From Corella eumyota (Eukaryota; Chordata; Ascidiacea; Phlebobranchia; Corellidae), in the NCBI GenBank assembly GCA_963082875.1, contig OY720098.1:15376001-15440000 (forward strand): a stretch of 64,000 nucleotides of DNA, written 5' to 3'. The notes under the pieces were generated by a model. It saw only the letters and a program-made list of their open reading frames with translations, was not told the DNA's origin and searched no databases. Below are positions 10,654-22,824 of the stretch, piece after piece. The number at the start of each line of letters is the position of its first letter. Position 1 is the first letter of the stretch. The translations under genes were made by a program, and so were the position numbers.

Positions 10654-13600
10654 ATGGATAAAAAAGCTGCTCGCTGGACAGCACTTGTTGTTACTTGTCG
10701 CACAACCTCGTATAGAAAAGCACTTCAAGAAGAATTGGAATTTAAACAAAGGCTTGGCGTTCTGCCAAAAGATCTACTACTTCTCTGCATTGAAGACCCT
10801 ATAAATGATGGCGGTAGTGGTGGAGCGACTTTAAACGCTTTACTAATAGTAACTGAGCACTTATCTCTTAAGGCAGGCTACACAGTCGTCACTTCTGATG
10901 TACTTACAAACGCAAGGATTCTTGTCATGCACATGGGAAGATATTTTCCATATGATCCTTGTACACGAGGTTTCGTCTGTCTTCCAGTTGTTTCAAGCGA
11001 TGGAGAACTGAACGGGCTGATAAATAACTTTGACGCTTTGTTCCACACCTTGTCTTTAAACTTTGCTGCAAATTCACCTCCTGGCCTTTGGGTTTGCAGC
11101 AGCGACATGCTGTTAACATGTCCCCGAAATTACAGCATTGACTGGAAGAAACTGGATCTTAATGGGGGCGTTTTGTGCATTGCTACTCCGGCCTCCCAAA
11201 GCTATGCACTCATGCACGGCTCTTGTAAAATAAAGGAAGATGGCACATTAGCTGATCTTATTTTTCAAGGAACTTCTGATGAAATTCGTGACTGCTTGAT
11301 CGACAACGACATGGTGTCTGTGCTAACTGGCGTTGTTTTCTTTTCAAGATTCGCCACAGAAAAGCTGCTAGCTACGCACGTCACGCCGTCTTTGAGCGCA
11401 TGTACCTACATGGGAATCGACAGCGGAATGAAGCCTCTTGGCCTTTCGTTCTTTTTTGATATTTTATTATCCATGGCATCGGATGTAACAAAAGAGGAAT
11501 TCGTGCGTGGTCGTCGTTCTGGTCCATATGGGAAACCTGTCGATGAAGGCTCCGAAGGTGCCACAAATATGTCGTTCGCTCGCGAAACGTTGTGGAAAAG
11601 CTTGCGTGGAATTATGTTAAAGGGCTGCGTGGTTGAAAATAGCGTTCATCGGTATCTCAACATTGCTGACTCACCAATGTCGTTTTGCCACAATTTGGGT
11701 CAGTACAAGCTAAACATTAAAGGACTGGAGTGGTCAGATCGTGTCCACTCTTTTATACACGAGAAAGCAATTGTTAAACCTGGAGTAATGCTTATTAATA
11801 CCTTTCTGGACGCAGGTACGTCAGTTGGAGAAGGCTCGACGCTGATTCATTGTGATTTGCCGAAGAACATTTCGGTTGGCGTAAATTGCTTTCTACACGG
11901 TTTGGACCGGCAGAGCTGCATGGATATTTTAGACGGTACAATACCCGATAACAGCACATTGATTGGAATGTCGGCTGATTTTGCTTTTAAAAACCTAGGA
12001 CGACTCTTTATTAGCATGTCAAATGATGCCAAGTTGTCTAAAAGCAATTTACAAAAAAAGTTTAACGGAGTCGATAAAATTGATACAAATGGAATTGAGA
12101 CAAATGGATATCCAAGCAGGCCTTTTGAAAACATCATAAAATCTGCAAATACGAGTTCTGTGCTTTTAAATAATGGGTTTTCCGTTGTTCTTCCTCAGAA
12201 GAAGCACTTGGATGACTGTGAGCTGTTTATTACTGAGAAAATGTTTCCAGTTTTTCATCACAAAAGGCAGCCTTGTATTCGAGACAGTCTGGTTTTACTT
12301 AAGAAAGAGCCGACAAAGGAAGAGTTTACATATTGGAGCGAATGCTGGAAAGTGTCGTGTTGTGAGTTGTTAAAAAATGTTGATGTCGGGCATGAGTTCA
12401 AGTATCGAAAATCCCTTTACTTGTCTATTGCAACTAAAAAAATACAATCTATTTTGGCTGGAAATTTGAATATTAGCATTCTTCCGTATTTGAAGATGTT
12501 CGTAGCTACCGGGCAACATAACTACGTGTTAGGTTTACTGGATGAAATTGCTATTGAAGTCATAGAGCATAATGATATCGGTAAAAGAAGACCTGACATA
12601 TGCGCACGTGTGTTTGCCTGTATATCCGACACGCTCGGTTACATGGCGGACGAAAAGGCGGGGTTACGAAGCGGTCCTGCTGCCAACAAAGAATGGATTT
12701 TGCCCCTAAGACTACTTGAAAGCGATGATATTAAATCTGGTATTGTTGCTTTGGCAAAATTACGCGATAATTGGCTGCACCCAGCGGATAGAATTATAAG
12801 AGCGGCAAGGCACTATGAAAAAGCGGAGCAAATTTTAATCAAGCATGCGGTCTTCGGTGATTTTTCATCTATTCAAACAAAAGATATTCCCGTGCTTGAT
12901 AAGAATATGTGGTATAGCGCCGAATGTCCAGCACGTGTGGATTTTGCCGGCGCATGGACAGATACACCTCCGGTTTGTTACGAACACGGAGGTTCCGTCA
13001 CCAACGTTGCCGTATTGCTTAACGGTAAACGACCAATTGGTGCTAGAGTTCGCATCACCGACAAGCCAACAATATTACTAACTTTGAGAGGAAACGACGA
13101 GAGCTCAACACAATATATTGAGTGCTCCACGCTGGATGATTTTAACGACTACTCCCACCCTCGTGCTTTGGGATCTCTTCTTAAAACTTGTATTGTTTTG
13201 TGCAGAATTGTTGACCTGGATTGCGATACATCATTAAAGGAACAACTTTTTAATAAATTCAACGGTGGCTTCGAGCTGGAGACCTGGTCTCGATTGCCAC
13301 AAGGTTCTGGCCTGGGTACTAGCAGCATTCTTGCTGGAGTTATTTTGGCTGTACTGATGCGCGCGTCGGGCAAGCTTATAGATGTTGATTCCCTTATTCA
13401 CGCCGTTTTAATGGTCGAACAAATGCTTACGACCGGAGGCGGCTGGCAAGATCAGGTTGGAGGTTTGGTCGGCGGAATTAAAACAGGGCGGTCTGAAATA
13501 GGAATGCCGCTGCGCGTTACGTTTGAGCCGATACCCATTTCCGACGAGTTTCTCAACACGTTTTTGTCTCATCTCAAATTAATTTACACCGGCAAAACAA

Positions 13601-14025
13601 GGCTCGCGCGAAACCTTTTGCAAAACGTGCTGCGAAACTGGTACACGAAACGGCCGGATATCATGGCAAACTGCAGAAACATACGCAACACAGCCGAAAG
13701 TTGTGGCCAGGCGTTTAAAAATGAAGACTTAAAGGCAATCGGGCGTTGTTTGGATGCAAGTTGGGACGAAAAACGATTAATGGCTACCGGTTGCGAACCC
13801 GATGTTTGCGCTCGAATGATGGCGAAATTACGACCCCACTGTCTCGGCATGGCACTAGGTGGCGCTGGCGGTGGTGGGTTTTTATATCTTATTACAAAGG
13901 AAGTCATTACGAATGATGAAGTAATGAGTTTATTGCGTGACGTAGAAGGGGCGCAAAGTGCTATTGCGTACGACGTTACAGTTGACATGATAGGAATGGT
14001 ATGCTCCAAATCTACGATATCTTAA
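10654..14025 (+). CDS. FCSK: L-fucose kinase, single coding exon
   Basis: A 1123-codon uninterrupted frame. L-fucokinase phosphorylates L-fucose to fucose-1-phosphate in the cytosolic salvage route to GDP-fucose. The N-terminal part has the glycine-rich GGSGGATLNAL motif (about residues 53-63) of the fucokinase/pyrophosphorylase-like domain. The C-terminal third is a GHMP kinase: ARVDFAGAWTDTPP near residues 759-772, the phosphate-binding LPQGSGLGTSS near 881-891, and LGGAGGGGFLYL near 1068. The length is close to the human enzyme (1084 residues). The start ATG is the first in frame and precedes conserved sequence. The complete absence of introns is odd, since vertebrate orthologues have many exons and every neighbour here is intron-rich, so an old retrocopy that replaced the parent, or wholesale intron loss, is possible. 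The frame has no lesion and looks functional. Confidence 0.95.
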   Translation: MDKKAARWTALVVTCRTTSYRKALQEELEFKQRLGVLPKDLLLLCIEDPINDGGSGGATLNALLIVTEHLSLKAGYTVVTSDVLTNARILVMHMGRYFPYDPCTRGFVCLPVVSSDGELNGLINNFDALFHTLSLNFAANSPPGLWVCSSDMLLTCPRNYSIDWKKLDLNGGVLCIATPASQSYALMHGSCKIKEDGTLADLIFQGTSDEIRDCLIDNDMVSVLTGVVFFSRFATEKLLATHVTPSLSACTYMGIDSGMKPLGLSFFFDILLSMASDVTKEEFVRGRRSGPYGKPVDEGSEGATNMSFARETLWKSLRGIMLKGCVVENSVHRYLNIADSPMSFCHNLGQYKLNIKGLEWSDRVHSFIHEKAIVKPGVMLINTFLDAGTSVGEGSTLIHCDLPKNISVGVNCFLHGLDRQSCMDILDGTIPDNSTLIGMSADFAFKNLGRLFISMSNDAKLSKSNLQKKFNGVDKIDTNGIETNGYPSRPFENIIKSANTSSVLLNNGFSVVLPQKKHLDDCELFITEKMFPVFHHKRQPCIRDSLVLLKKEPTKEEFTYWSECWKVSCCELLKNVDVGHEFKYRKSLYLSIATKKIQSILAGNLNISILPYLKMFVATGQHNYVLGLLDEIAIEVIEHNDIGKRRPDICARVFACISDTLGYMADEKAGLRSGPAANKEWILPLRLLESDDIKSGIVALAKLRDNWLHPADRIIRAARHYEKAEQILIKHAVFGDFSSIQTKDIPVLDKNMWYSAECPARVDFAGAWTDTPPVCYEHGGSVTNVAVLLNGKRPIGARVRITDKPTILLTLRGNDESSTQYIECSTLDDFNDYSHPRALGSLLKTCIVLCRIVDLDCDTSLKEQLFNKFNGGFELETWSRLPQGSGLGTSSILAGVILAVLMRASGKLIDVDSLIHAVLMVEQMLTTGGGWQDQVGGLVGGIKTGRSEIGMPLRVTFEPIPISDEFLNTFLSHLKLIYTGKTRLARNLLQNVLRNWYTKRPDIMANCRNIRNTAESCGQAFKNEDLKAIGRCLDASWDEKRLMATGCEPDVCARMMAKLRPHCLGMALGGAGGGGFLYLITKEVITNDEVMSLLRDVEGAQSAIAYDVTVDMIGMVCSKSTIS

Positions 14026-14994
14026 AAGTTTAATTTAGAACAACTGATAATAACACAACCTTACTAAATTTATCTGTGACAAGTTTAATTTGTAAACAAG
14101 TTCAATTTTTATTAACTGTATATACATATATATTTTTCGTATAGCTCTAACACACTGTTTCTTCATATTTAGTAACTGTTTTAGATAACCTATTTATATT
14201 GCCATTTTTGTATATGTTTGGCTAAAATTATGCTTATAAATTTGTAATCTTTATAACTTTACGGTACACTGCTCCTAAAGTAATATTTATCCAAGCCAAA
14301 TTTATTATGCTCGTTGTATTTTAGCAAAGTAAGACATTTTTATGTTTTTTTTTTCGTTGGTTGAAAGTTTTTATTTCGTTATTACCTTACAGAATAAGAG
14401 ATCACAGATTTTTATATGTTTAATATGCAGTGTGCTATAGGATCTATATTTATTATTGTTTTGTTTAGGGCTGCTTGTTTATAGGTAAACTTATATTGTG
14501 CCTCGCTTTTTTGTTTTTTAAAGCTGCTTTTAATTAATTAATTAATTAGATTACGTTAAACATATAGTATATACTTTTAGCAATATTACACAATGATTTT
14601 ATGCAGTCAAATAAAATATGCGCGATACCAAATTGACAAAATATTTGTTTAGAATAATTTTGATGTTTTTCAGTAGGCCCAATCTAATGCCTAAACCAAG
14701 ATAGTTTTTTTTTACGAATTTCGACAATTGATAGTTTTTTCCTTTTTTTTCTAAATTGTCCTGAAACTCTGATTTTTAAACTTTATTTAATAGCTCATTT
14801 CAATTTTTTTTATTTATTCTACGTATAATTTCTTTAGTAAAAATGATAAAATTTTTAAATAAGGTCAGCACAAGAAAGGGAACTTAAATCATTATATAGC
14901 TTGTTTTGGGTATAGACAATATACATGGCATCTATTTACTACATACACTTGGTAGCGAACAAAACACATCTAAGCAATTACTTAAAGTAAAAAT
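14026..14994. other. Convergent 3' regions of FCSK and Bf-A
   Basis: About 1 kb between two stop codons facing each other. AATAAA at 14610-14615 is a likely plus-strand polyadenylation signal. On the minus strand, AATAAA-type hexamers occur near 14780 and 14810. There is no coding potential. Confidence 0.6.
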
Positions 14995-17900
14995 TTAGGG
15001 ATCTTCGTCCTCCCCCGTTATTCTCTTTTGAATCCACTCGGTATATTTTAGTACATTTGTATAATATCCTGGTATTGCAACGTTTTCAACACCGTTAACG
15101 GTACCGTTTCTCCCGCAGCCGGATCCCCAACTCACTATGCCAACTTGAACCCAACAGCTACGCTTTGTGTCTTCATTAAAGACCTATTAAACATAACAGC
15201 ATTTGATTAGCAAAAACTGATTATACAACAAAACCTGTAAGCTTAGGTCATTTAAAAGTGCGCAACAATAAATTTAAAAGTCAATCTTACTTAAAAAAAA
15301 TCGATCTTTTTAAAAAGGGCGTACTAGAATACAAATGCTTTATTAATTCCCTTTAGTTTTTGCAACATTTTTGGTTGTACTAATTTAAAAAATAATAATC
15401 ATGTTTTTCAGTATCTGTTGCTACTATAAACCCACCTCGCGAACGACCGGGCCACCACTGTCACCTTTGCATGCATCAACATTTTTGTCCGTACTACCAC
15501 TGGTTGCACACAACATAGTCTGCGAATTGTATGTTTCATCTCCTGGAGGGTCTCTCTCCCTGCAACTGGTAAAAAAACAAATAGGTTAATTATCTATCTA
15601 CTTATTAGTTTGAGGATAAAGTTAAATATAGTTTGGTGGAGAAACTGGTAAATATTTAGAACATTTGTATTCGCTATATAGACTACCCTGTTTTGATAGT
15701 GCTTTTAAGGTAGGGCCTTAAAAACGGTATAGACTCCCGCTAAACAAAAACTTATTAAAAGATTATTTTTGGGGCAACTCAAAACTAATAAAGGGTAACA
15801 ATTGTTACACTAAAAAGGCGTGGCCACGATTTTCATTACTTTAAGCGTTAATTGTTACAGTGACTCGCGTAGAAATATTTAACAAGATTTAAAAATTAAA
15901 AAAATGATAGTTGAATTAAAATAAAGTCTTGATAGACGTAGGTAAATAACAAAAAATTTGACATACATGTTGTCGCCTTCTAAGTTAATCAGGCCTTGTC
16001 TAAGTGTCGTGGATAACTTTATTTGAAAAATGTTGCTTTGTTCCTCGTCAATGTGTCCGAATCCTGTAATAACAGCTAAGATTTTCGACTTTTCGTTAGG
16101 TCTTCTATTGTCTTCAAGCAACCAGGTTTCTTTAACATAAAAATAAGTTGCGTTATTTTTATATAATAATATCAATTACTTTAAAAAGATAATTTTTGTT
16201 CTCATACTTTCAATGGGACATTCCATCTCTGACGGAGTTTGATCAGTAATAAGATCTGCTTTTCTCAAAACCTCTTTTGTGCATTCACTTTCACATGGCA
16301 GGCAAACCGTTCGGATATATTCCGTGTAATTAACAAAGCCGAGGTTAGGCCCCAGTACAAATCCGCCTGAATTGCCTGCAGTAAACTCTTGACCGATTCT
16401 AACCTATTTGGAGCAAAATACAAAGAAACTTAAATCATTTTTTGGCATTTATATTAAACTATTTTTATTTTTGGCATTGTTTAATTTGATTTTGTTGAAA
16501 GTTGAGCTACAAAACAAACTTACATATAAGCTATACTTTTAAAATGAAAAATTACCATCACCAGGCGCTATAATAAATTGCAACTTACTGATCACAGATC
16601 TAAAGTTAGATTCCCACTTTAGGTTTTTATTACGTGATTTGTATACACATACCAATAAAAAAGGGAAATATATTCATATACCTACAGTATCAATAAACAA
16701 TAAATTTACACAAGTTATACCTAAAGATTGGTTTAAACAGTAATTTATTTTCTTTTATCAAGAAAAAGTCATAAAGAAGTGACTTACCAAAGCTATATCG
16801 TTATCATAGGTTTTTCTATCGTAATCTTTGTGTAATATTATTTCTGATGCAGTGAACATTTGAACAACTCCCGAGACCCTATGCTCCCTTTTATGGGGGC
16901 GTTCATACATTCCTAATAAATAAAACATAATTAAAACACTGCGCGGTAGTAATTAGACCGTTCTTGGCATTGGGTTGCGAGGCAAAATAGTTCGAGTTTT
17001 AGCCGCAAAAATGCTACACAATGTAGCGTTTAAAGCCAGCTCAGTTTTTTTTTTGTAATTAAAATACAGAAAAAAAATAAAACAAAAAAATATATATATA
17101 TTTTAAACTTACCTACACACTAAGGAAACCCGAAATATTGAAAATCCTGTACGAGCTTAAAAACTAAATTGTTGTTTTTTTAATATTTATTTTTACTTAC
17201 CAAAAGTAATAAGAATAGTCATAGCAGTTTGTGGGTCATCTAAATCTGAGACTCTATTAAAAATATGAGCTGCAGTTAAAACCCATTGATTGTTTAACAA
17301 AGAGCCGCCGCCCAAAATCGTTTTAAACGTCTAAAAGGGATATATAAAGAATTAAACAAGTTACATAAACTAAAAGTATCGTAGATTTTGTATTAAAACA
17401 AAATTATAACAATCTGTAACTTGTGTATTTTTTACATAATATTTGATTTTCTTGAAATTCTACATTGGCGATTTTTTTTTACTTAAAAACTGATAAGTTG
17501 ATGTCACTGAACACAAAAATTGTTTGAACTTCTAATAATTTTACTTAACTTTAAAGTTATACAACTTAGAATAAAAATTAACTTTATTAAAAAATAAGGA
17601 AAGTCCTGTTTGTGATGACGTAAAAAGTACTAGGCTATATACACTCACTACGCAACTTAGTATTTCTACGTCACACAAAAAATATGGTAACCTGGTTTTT
17701 GGTATTATTCATTTTTCAGTATCTTTTGAAAATTAAATTATAAGTACCACAGTTATTTTTTAAAGATTCCAAAGACATTTTGTTATTCAGTGTCAACCAT
17801 ACTGACGTGTTTTTTACATCACTTTAAAATTGCAACTCCTCTTATAGAACTTTAAGAAATAGAGCGTCACTTAAATTTTCTTTTTACACACGCAAAAGTC

Positions 17901-20900
17901 ATTATTCACAAAGAAGGCGCATGTTCGATCAATTTGGTTACAGTGCGCCCTAAGCAATGTTGATCAAACGGACTTTGTAGCTTTACCATAGACTAACAAA
18001 AAAATGATTTTTAAAGTGATAATGAGTAGTTTTTGAGTTTTATAGAAAATTTTTGTTTTAGAAGTTATATATTGAAACATTGAAAACTAGATGACATATT
18101 AAGGTAAGTCAAAAAAAAAACGTTTGTTATTGTTTTTTGTATTTGTCCTGTGTTGAGGAGATATACTTTATTCGTTTAATTTAAAAATGTATATATCTTT
18201 TAACCGAAGTTATATACGTCGGAATTTAGGTTTTATTACTGTGTTTTATACAAAAATTTTAGGATCGTAAAAGTGATAAAAGTTACGCAAACAATATACG
18301 TTAACTATCGTGATTACTAAGTTAAATAACCTGTTATCAAATACACAGTAATTATCAAGTTGAGGTTTCAAAAGGTTAGAGTATATATAAACATGTAGTT
18401 TACAGGTAAGTTACTATGGACTTATATTAGTTGGAGTAGGTACTGTTACGACTATTAAAATACAGTCCGCCAGAGGGCAATCGTTTATTATATATAAGGT
18501 ATTGTAACAGTTAAGATCTATTTATGTCCGGGAGTGTAGTGAACCGGTTATGGCGTCGGACGAGCCAAAATGTTTCTGATTCGAGCCGCACTAGTGCCAC
18601 ACTATTCACCCTTTAACCCGGCGTTTACAGATAGCTAAAACACGTCCCAACCGCACACCTTTACCCAACAAAAACATCAAAAACACTTTCCCTTAAGGAA
18701 ATTTGAAAAAAAGATCTATTTAACCTACCATATAAATGTTTGCCCTTTTAATCGATATAACGGCTTGCCAGGGCCAAGATCTATCGTTTTTCGCTGAAAC
18801 TGTGTTAGTAGATCGACCCGCACTGACACGAGCTGATTCCTTTACGTCTCCCACATCGCCTGCTACCCCACAATCACTGTAATCTAACAATAAAGGTTAA
18901 AAATTTGGTTGAAAAATGGTATCTGCCAAATTTCCAAAAAGTTTTATAGAAAACCGCAATTTTGACAATAACATTCCCGAAACTTGGATCAATTTGGTTA
19001 AAAATTAAAGAAAAATTCTTAGAGGTTTGTAGGCTTTAAACGGTGTTTTTTTTCGGTTTACTATAGTGTTTTTTCGGTTTACTATGTATCTGTGTTACCT
19101 ACCTATTCTGGCGTCAGTTACTAGATCAAGTGCTCCTTGAATTTCAAAAAAGTCAGCAATAAATATGAAATTTTCCTCCTTATTCATTGCCAGACCTAAA
19201 AGTTCTGTATAGGCTTCCCCATTTCTACCAGTTCTCGTGCATTCTGCACAAGTGGTTATGCTGTAAAACTAAAACATGAATTTGATTTTAAACCTGTCTT
19301 TAATACGCTTACAATTAAGCGTTTAGAAACTGTTTTTACCTCGATTTTGCCCTGAAATTCTATCAACATGGCGTCTACCTCGTCTACAGGATTTGGTCCT
19401 TCATTGTGCTGGCCTGCAACAACAAACGTTCAAGAAATAATTAGGCTGTTTAGTTAAAGAAAGATACGTTTCTTGTATTTAAACATAGTTTAGTACGGGG
19501 ATATATAACCTACCGTCAGTTATTAGAAAAATATGTCTTTCACGGTCAGGTTTTTCTATGAATGTCAAAGCAATTTGGTCTCGCACGGTTGTCAATGCTT
19601 TGTTGGTATTCGTTCCCTTTCGAATAAATGCTTCTTGTTCTAAATGGAAAAAAATATATACGAGTGTCACTGGATTTCGACATTCAAATTATAATATTAC
19701 TTACCGGGTGTCAACTTGTTAATGCTTTCAAGAATTTCAATAACTCGCTCGGGGGTGGCTACATCGCCAACTAGCTGCTCAGCAGAGTCTAACAATACTA
19801 AAGTGTCAGAAGCGAACACAACAATTGAGTAGACTACAGGGACAAGCGCGTCTTCTTGAAGCTGTTAAGGAAAACAATAAAAGCCTTAGTCTATTTAAGT
19901 TAGAGAAACCGAAAACTTAATTTAACAAAAACGTAATTTAAAGTATTTGCTTAATTAACTATCTTATGCTTTTTATGGTTAGTGGTTTAAACACTAAAGC
20001 CACACATCTAAATTATCATGCGAAAAGGTTTATCAGGACGGTTGTTTAAAGTTTCTATCGAAGTAATCAACTTATAAACCAACCGTACGACATATTAAAA
20101 ATTAATTAAGAAGAAAATTACATTATTTACCCTTTCGACAAGACCGACTAAAAACTTGATAGTATCTTCTAATTTCACTGTGCCGCCCTCAGTTACGCTA
20201 CGAGAGCGATCCACAATAAAGTAAACTTCATTTCCACCTTCCGCGGCGGCGGCAACGGAGCGCCCAGCAGAATTGTCTATTTCTTCTTGTAAATTACTGA
20301 CACCTAGTGTGTTTGTTGTAGTTGCTTGTATTTTGGATCTGGCTTCTGCAGGGGAATCACCATAAGCGGGATCTGAGGAAGAAAGGTGATAAAAAGTCTG
20401 TTTTACAACGTATAACCATGCAAAAAAATTAATCGTTTTTAAGCGAAAAGAACTAAACTTTATAAAATTTAATTTACTTTTGCAAATCGGTGCACCATTT
20501 CCAGTCCACTGTAAAAAGGGCAAACATTCTTGAACTTGTTCTCCAATCAAAGCATAGCCTCTATTGCATCGAAACTCAACAACACTTTCGACATTGAATC
20601 TATTGGCAAACCTTCCACTACGTAGAATTACTCTACCGTTTATTGGAACACCTGGATTTCGGCACCTTCTAGCGTTATCTGTATAAAAACACGATATTAT
20701 TTAAAAATGAAAAAAAATGTTTTTTAAAACATATGTTTATTTTTAAAGTGTGTAAATCACATGCACGAAGAACGAACTGTACTTACCATTGGAATCACAA
20801 ACTATTTCAGGCCCACTCCATCTACCATTGCTTAAACAAATTCGTATTGGGTTTCCAAATAAGCGTTGGCCGCCGTTACATGCAAAGGTAAAGTTGTGGT

Positions 20901-22824
20901 CCGGGTAATAAGGCCCAGGTACCCAATTTAATATTTCTCCTCTCATTTGTCTTATTGCTGGCAACGGATCTCCACATGTGACTCCTATATTTTAATATTC
21001 TGTTAAAGTTATTTACATGATGTGGTTATTAAATCACCTATATTTTATTAACTGAAAATTTTGTTTAAAAATTGGTACAACGTTAACTGTTAACTACATT
21101 TGTGCTTACTTTCACAAACTGGTAAAAATCCCTCCCAAGTACCCCCTCCTGTACATCTTCTAGCAACTGTCCCCTCGGAAAGATAATAATTCTCATTGCA
21201 AATATAACGGGCGACTCTTTGGACACCCTCTCCTGTGTAAAAAAGTCGGGCATTTTCAGCTTCAGGAGCATCAGGACATTGGCGATCTGTAAACAAAATT
21301 TTTTTTTTGAAAAGTTAAATTTAAAAAGACTTGGATTTTTTTTAAAGTTTAATTTGCAAACGAATTGATTGCATGATTTCAATTTAAACAACATTTCTGA
21401 TAACGTCTTTAAGATTATTTTTTGGTTGGAATCACTGAAGAATTTTGATTCGTAAAATACTTAAAAATACCATTTTTTATATGACACTAGTTCATTGCCA
21501 ACTTTACAGGTACATGTTACCTGTAGTAATATGGTCACAGCAACTTTATTTTACATGTTAGGTTGACCGCGCAATTTATACAATAGTTTTTAGAAGTTTA
21601 TGCATTTAATATAAACATGTATGAATGCACCGTAATCAAGCGCTTTATTATTGATACTTATAACTGTTAGTTACTTATGTCAATGCAAGTTCTTCCGCAA
21701 AAACCGTCACAGGCACAAGTAAGATTTCCACTGCAGTCGTCGCTAGTTACACACTTAGAACCACAAATTTGCTGAAATTCCTCAATTTTTTCATTGTTAG
21801 GTTCGAAGCAAATCACTATATAAAGTTATTCATAAGAAAAGTTTTAATGTACATAACATTTTAAGCCTAGTATTATGCTAAGTCAAATATAGTCCGGTAG
21901 TGTGGTATACCGGTTACGGCGTCAGACTTAGAACCGTAAGGTTTTGGGTACCAGCCGCACTAATGCCACACTATTCGCCCTTAAGCCCGGTGTTTAAAGA
22001 TAGCTCAAAAACACGTCTCAACAGCACATAGTTTTTTTAATAAAATAACAAACACTCATCACCTTAAGGTGATACGAAAAAAATATAAATATTTAAGATA
22101 AAACTTACAGGCACAAAGTGATTTTCCCGTCCAACCTCTCCTTCCGTGGCAGAAATGTGTTGTATATTCGCCCTCGTTGGAATAACCCGGGCTACATTGA
22201 TACTGTGCAGTGTCGTTGAAGATAAAACTATCTATCACGTCAATAGTTATCTCATTTTGAGTGATCTCACTTACTCGAGTGTACTCAATTCCAACAGAAT
22301 TTGGAATAAGACCTAATGGTGGGCATCGATTCGCTAAGGGAAGTGATATTATGTTTAATTTAACCTTTATTGTATTGGTTTTTAATGCAGAACGTAGTTG
22401 TTTAACAAAATACAATCGTTTCTACCTAGATTAATGCAAGTGAATCCGCATTCAACCGCACAGCGACAAAGTCTTCCGTTTCTACATCTTTCTAATTTGT
22501 CATCTTCGTCAATGCAAGGTTTTCTGCATCTCACTCTTCCAACCTCCCTTGCTAACGTTTCATTTCTAGTTTGACAAACTCCTGTAATATATTTTTAAAC
22601 ATTTATGTTATAGTAAGGTAGTCTATAGCTCAATAATATTATGTGCATTGTTTAATTATTTAGTTTGCTAAGTTAAAAATCCGTCTTTTGGATAGTTTGT
22701 ATAACTTTAACAGTTTAGTTATTTGCAAATTTACATTACCTTTTGCTCGTTGGCCTTCCGTATCTTTTAAAAAATAAATTAAAACAATCAGAAACAGTCC
22801 AGCGGAAAAAACAAAACCTCTCAT
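14995..22824 (-). CDS. Complement factor B/C2-like serine protease, copy A (Bf-A)
   Basis: Nineteen coding exons, 5' to 3': 22740-22824, 22426-22581, 22109-22333, 21675-21815, 21110-21286, 20787-20984, 20478-20678, 20131-20372, 19705-19861, 19514-19639, 19340-19413, 19103-19268, 18729-18883, 17201-17330, 16788-16912, 16208-16403, 15967-16129, 15436-15565, 14995-15183. They sum to 1012 in-phase codons. Order of parts: signal peptide ([14 protein letters not shown]), WAP-like eight-Cys module, CCP1, second WAP-like module, CCP2-4, VWA domain with MIDAS DRSRS (about 449-453), trypsin domain. CCP-VWA-trypsin is diagnostic of factor B/C2, the catalytic subunit of complement C3 convertase. Catalytic His about 723 (TAAH), Asp about 783 (DIAL) and Ser about 943 (GDSGGP) are present, with Asp at the S1 base ([10 protein letters not shown]). 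The arginine of SAR-VSAG (about 668) is a canonical-looking activation site. It is tandem with Bf-B. Single-exon borders may be off by a base or two. Confidence 0.9.
15690..15812 (+). repeat. SINE family 1 body fragment
   Basis: The fragment resembles the family-1 body read on the plus strand (TAAAAACGGTATAGACTCCC, then an AACAATTGTTAC segment). It has no tRNA head. It lies in a Bf-A intron and is heavily decayed. Confidence 0.4.
18526..18720 (+). repeat. tRNA-derived SINE, family 2, in Bf-A intron
   Basis: The tRNA-like head GTAGTGAACCGGTTATGGCG is followed by a B-box-like ATTCGAGCCGC, then a body and an A-rich tail preceded by CCTTAAGG. The copy at 21893 shares all these parts, including the CCTTAAGG tail. 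Confidence 0.7.
21893..22085 (+). repeat. tRNA-derived SINE, family 2, in Bf-A intron
   Basis: The head GTGGTATACCGGTTACGGCG, a degenerate B box, and the body with GCCACACTATTCGCCC are present. The tail has ACCTTAAGGTGAT and then A-rich sequence. It ends about 25 bp before the CCP1 exon. Confidence 0.75.

Noticed and set aside
13584-14009. A 141-codon antisense frame within FCSK
   Set aside because: It lies opposite conserved fucokinase coding sequence and resembles nothing; a shadow of the real gene.
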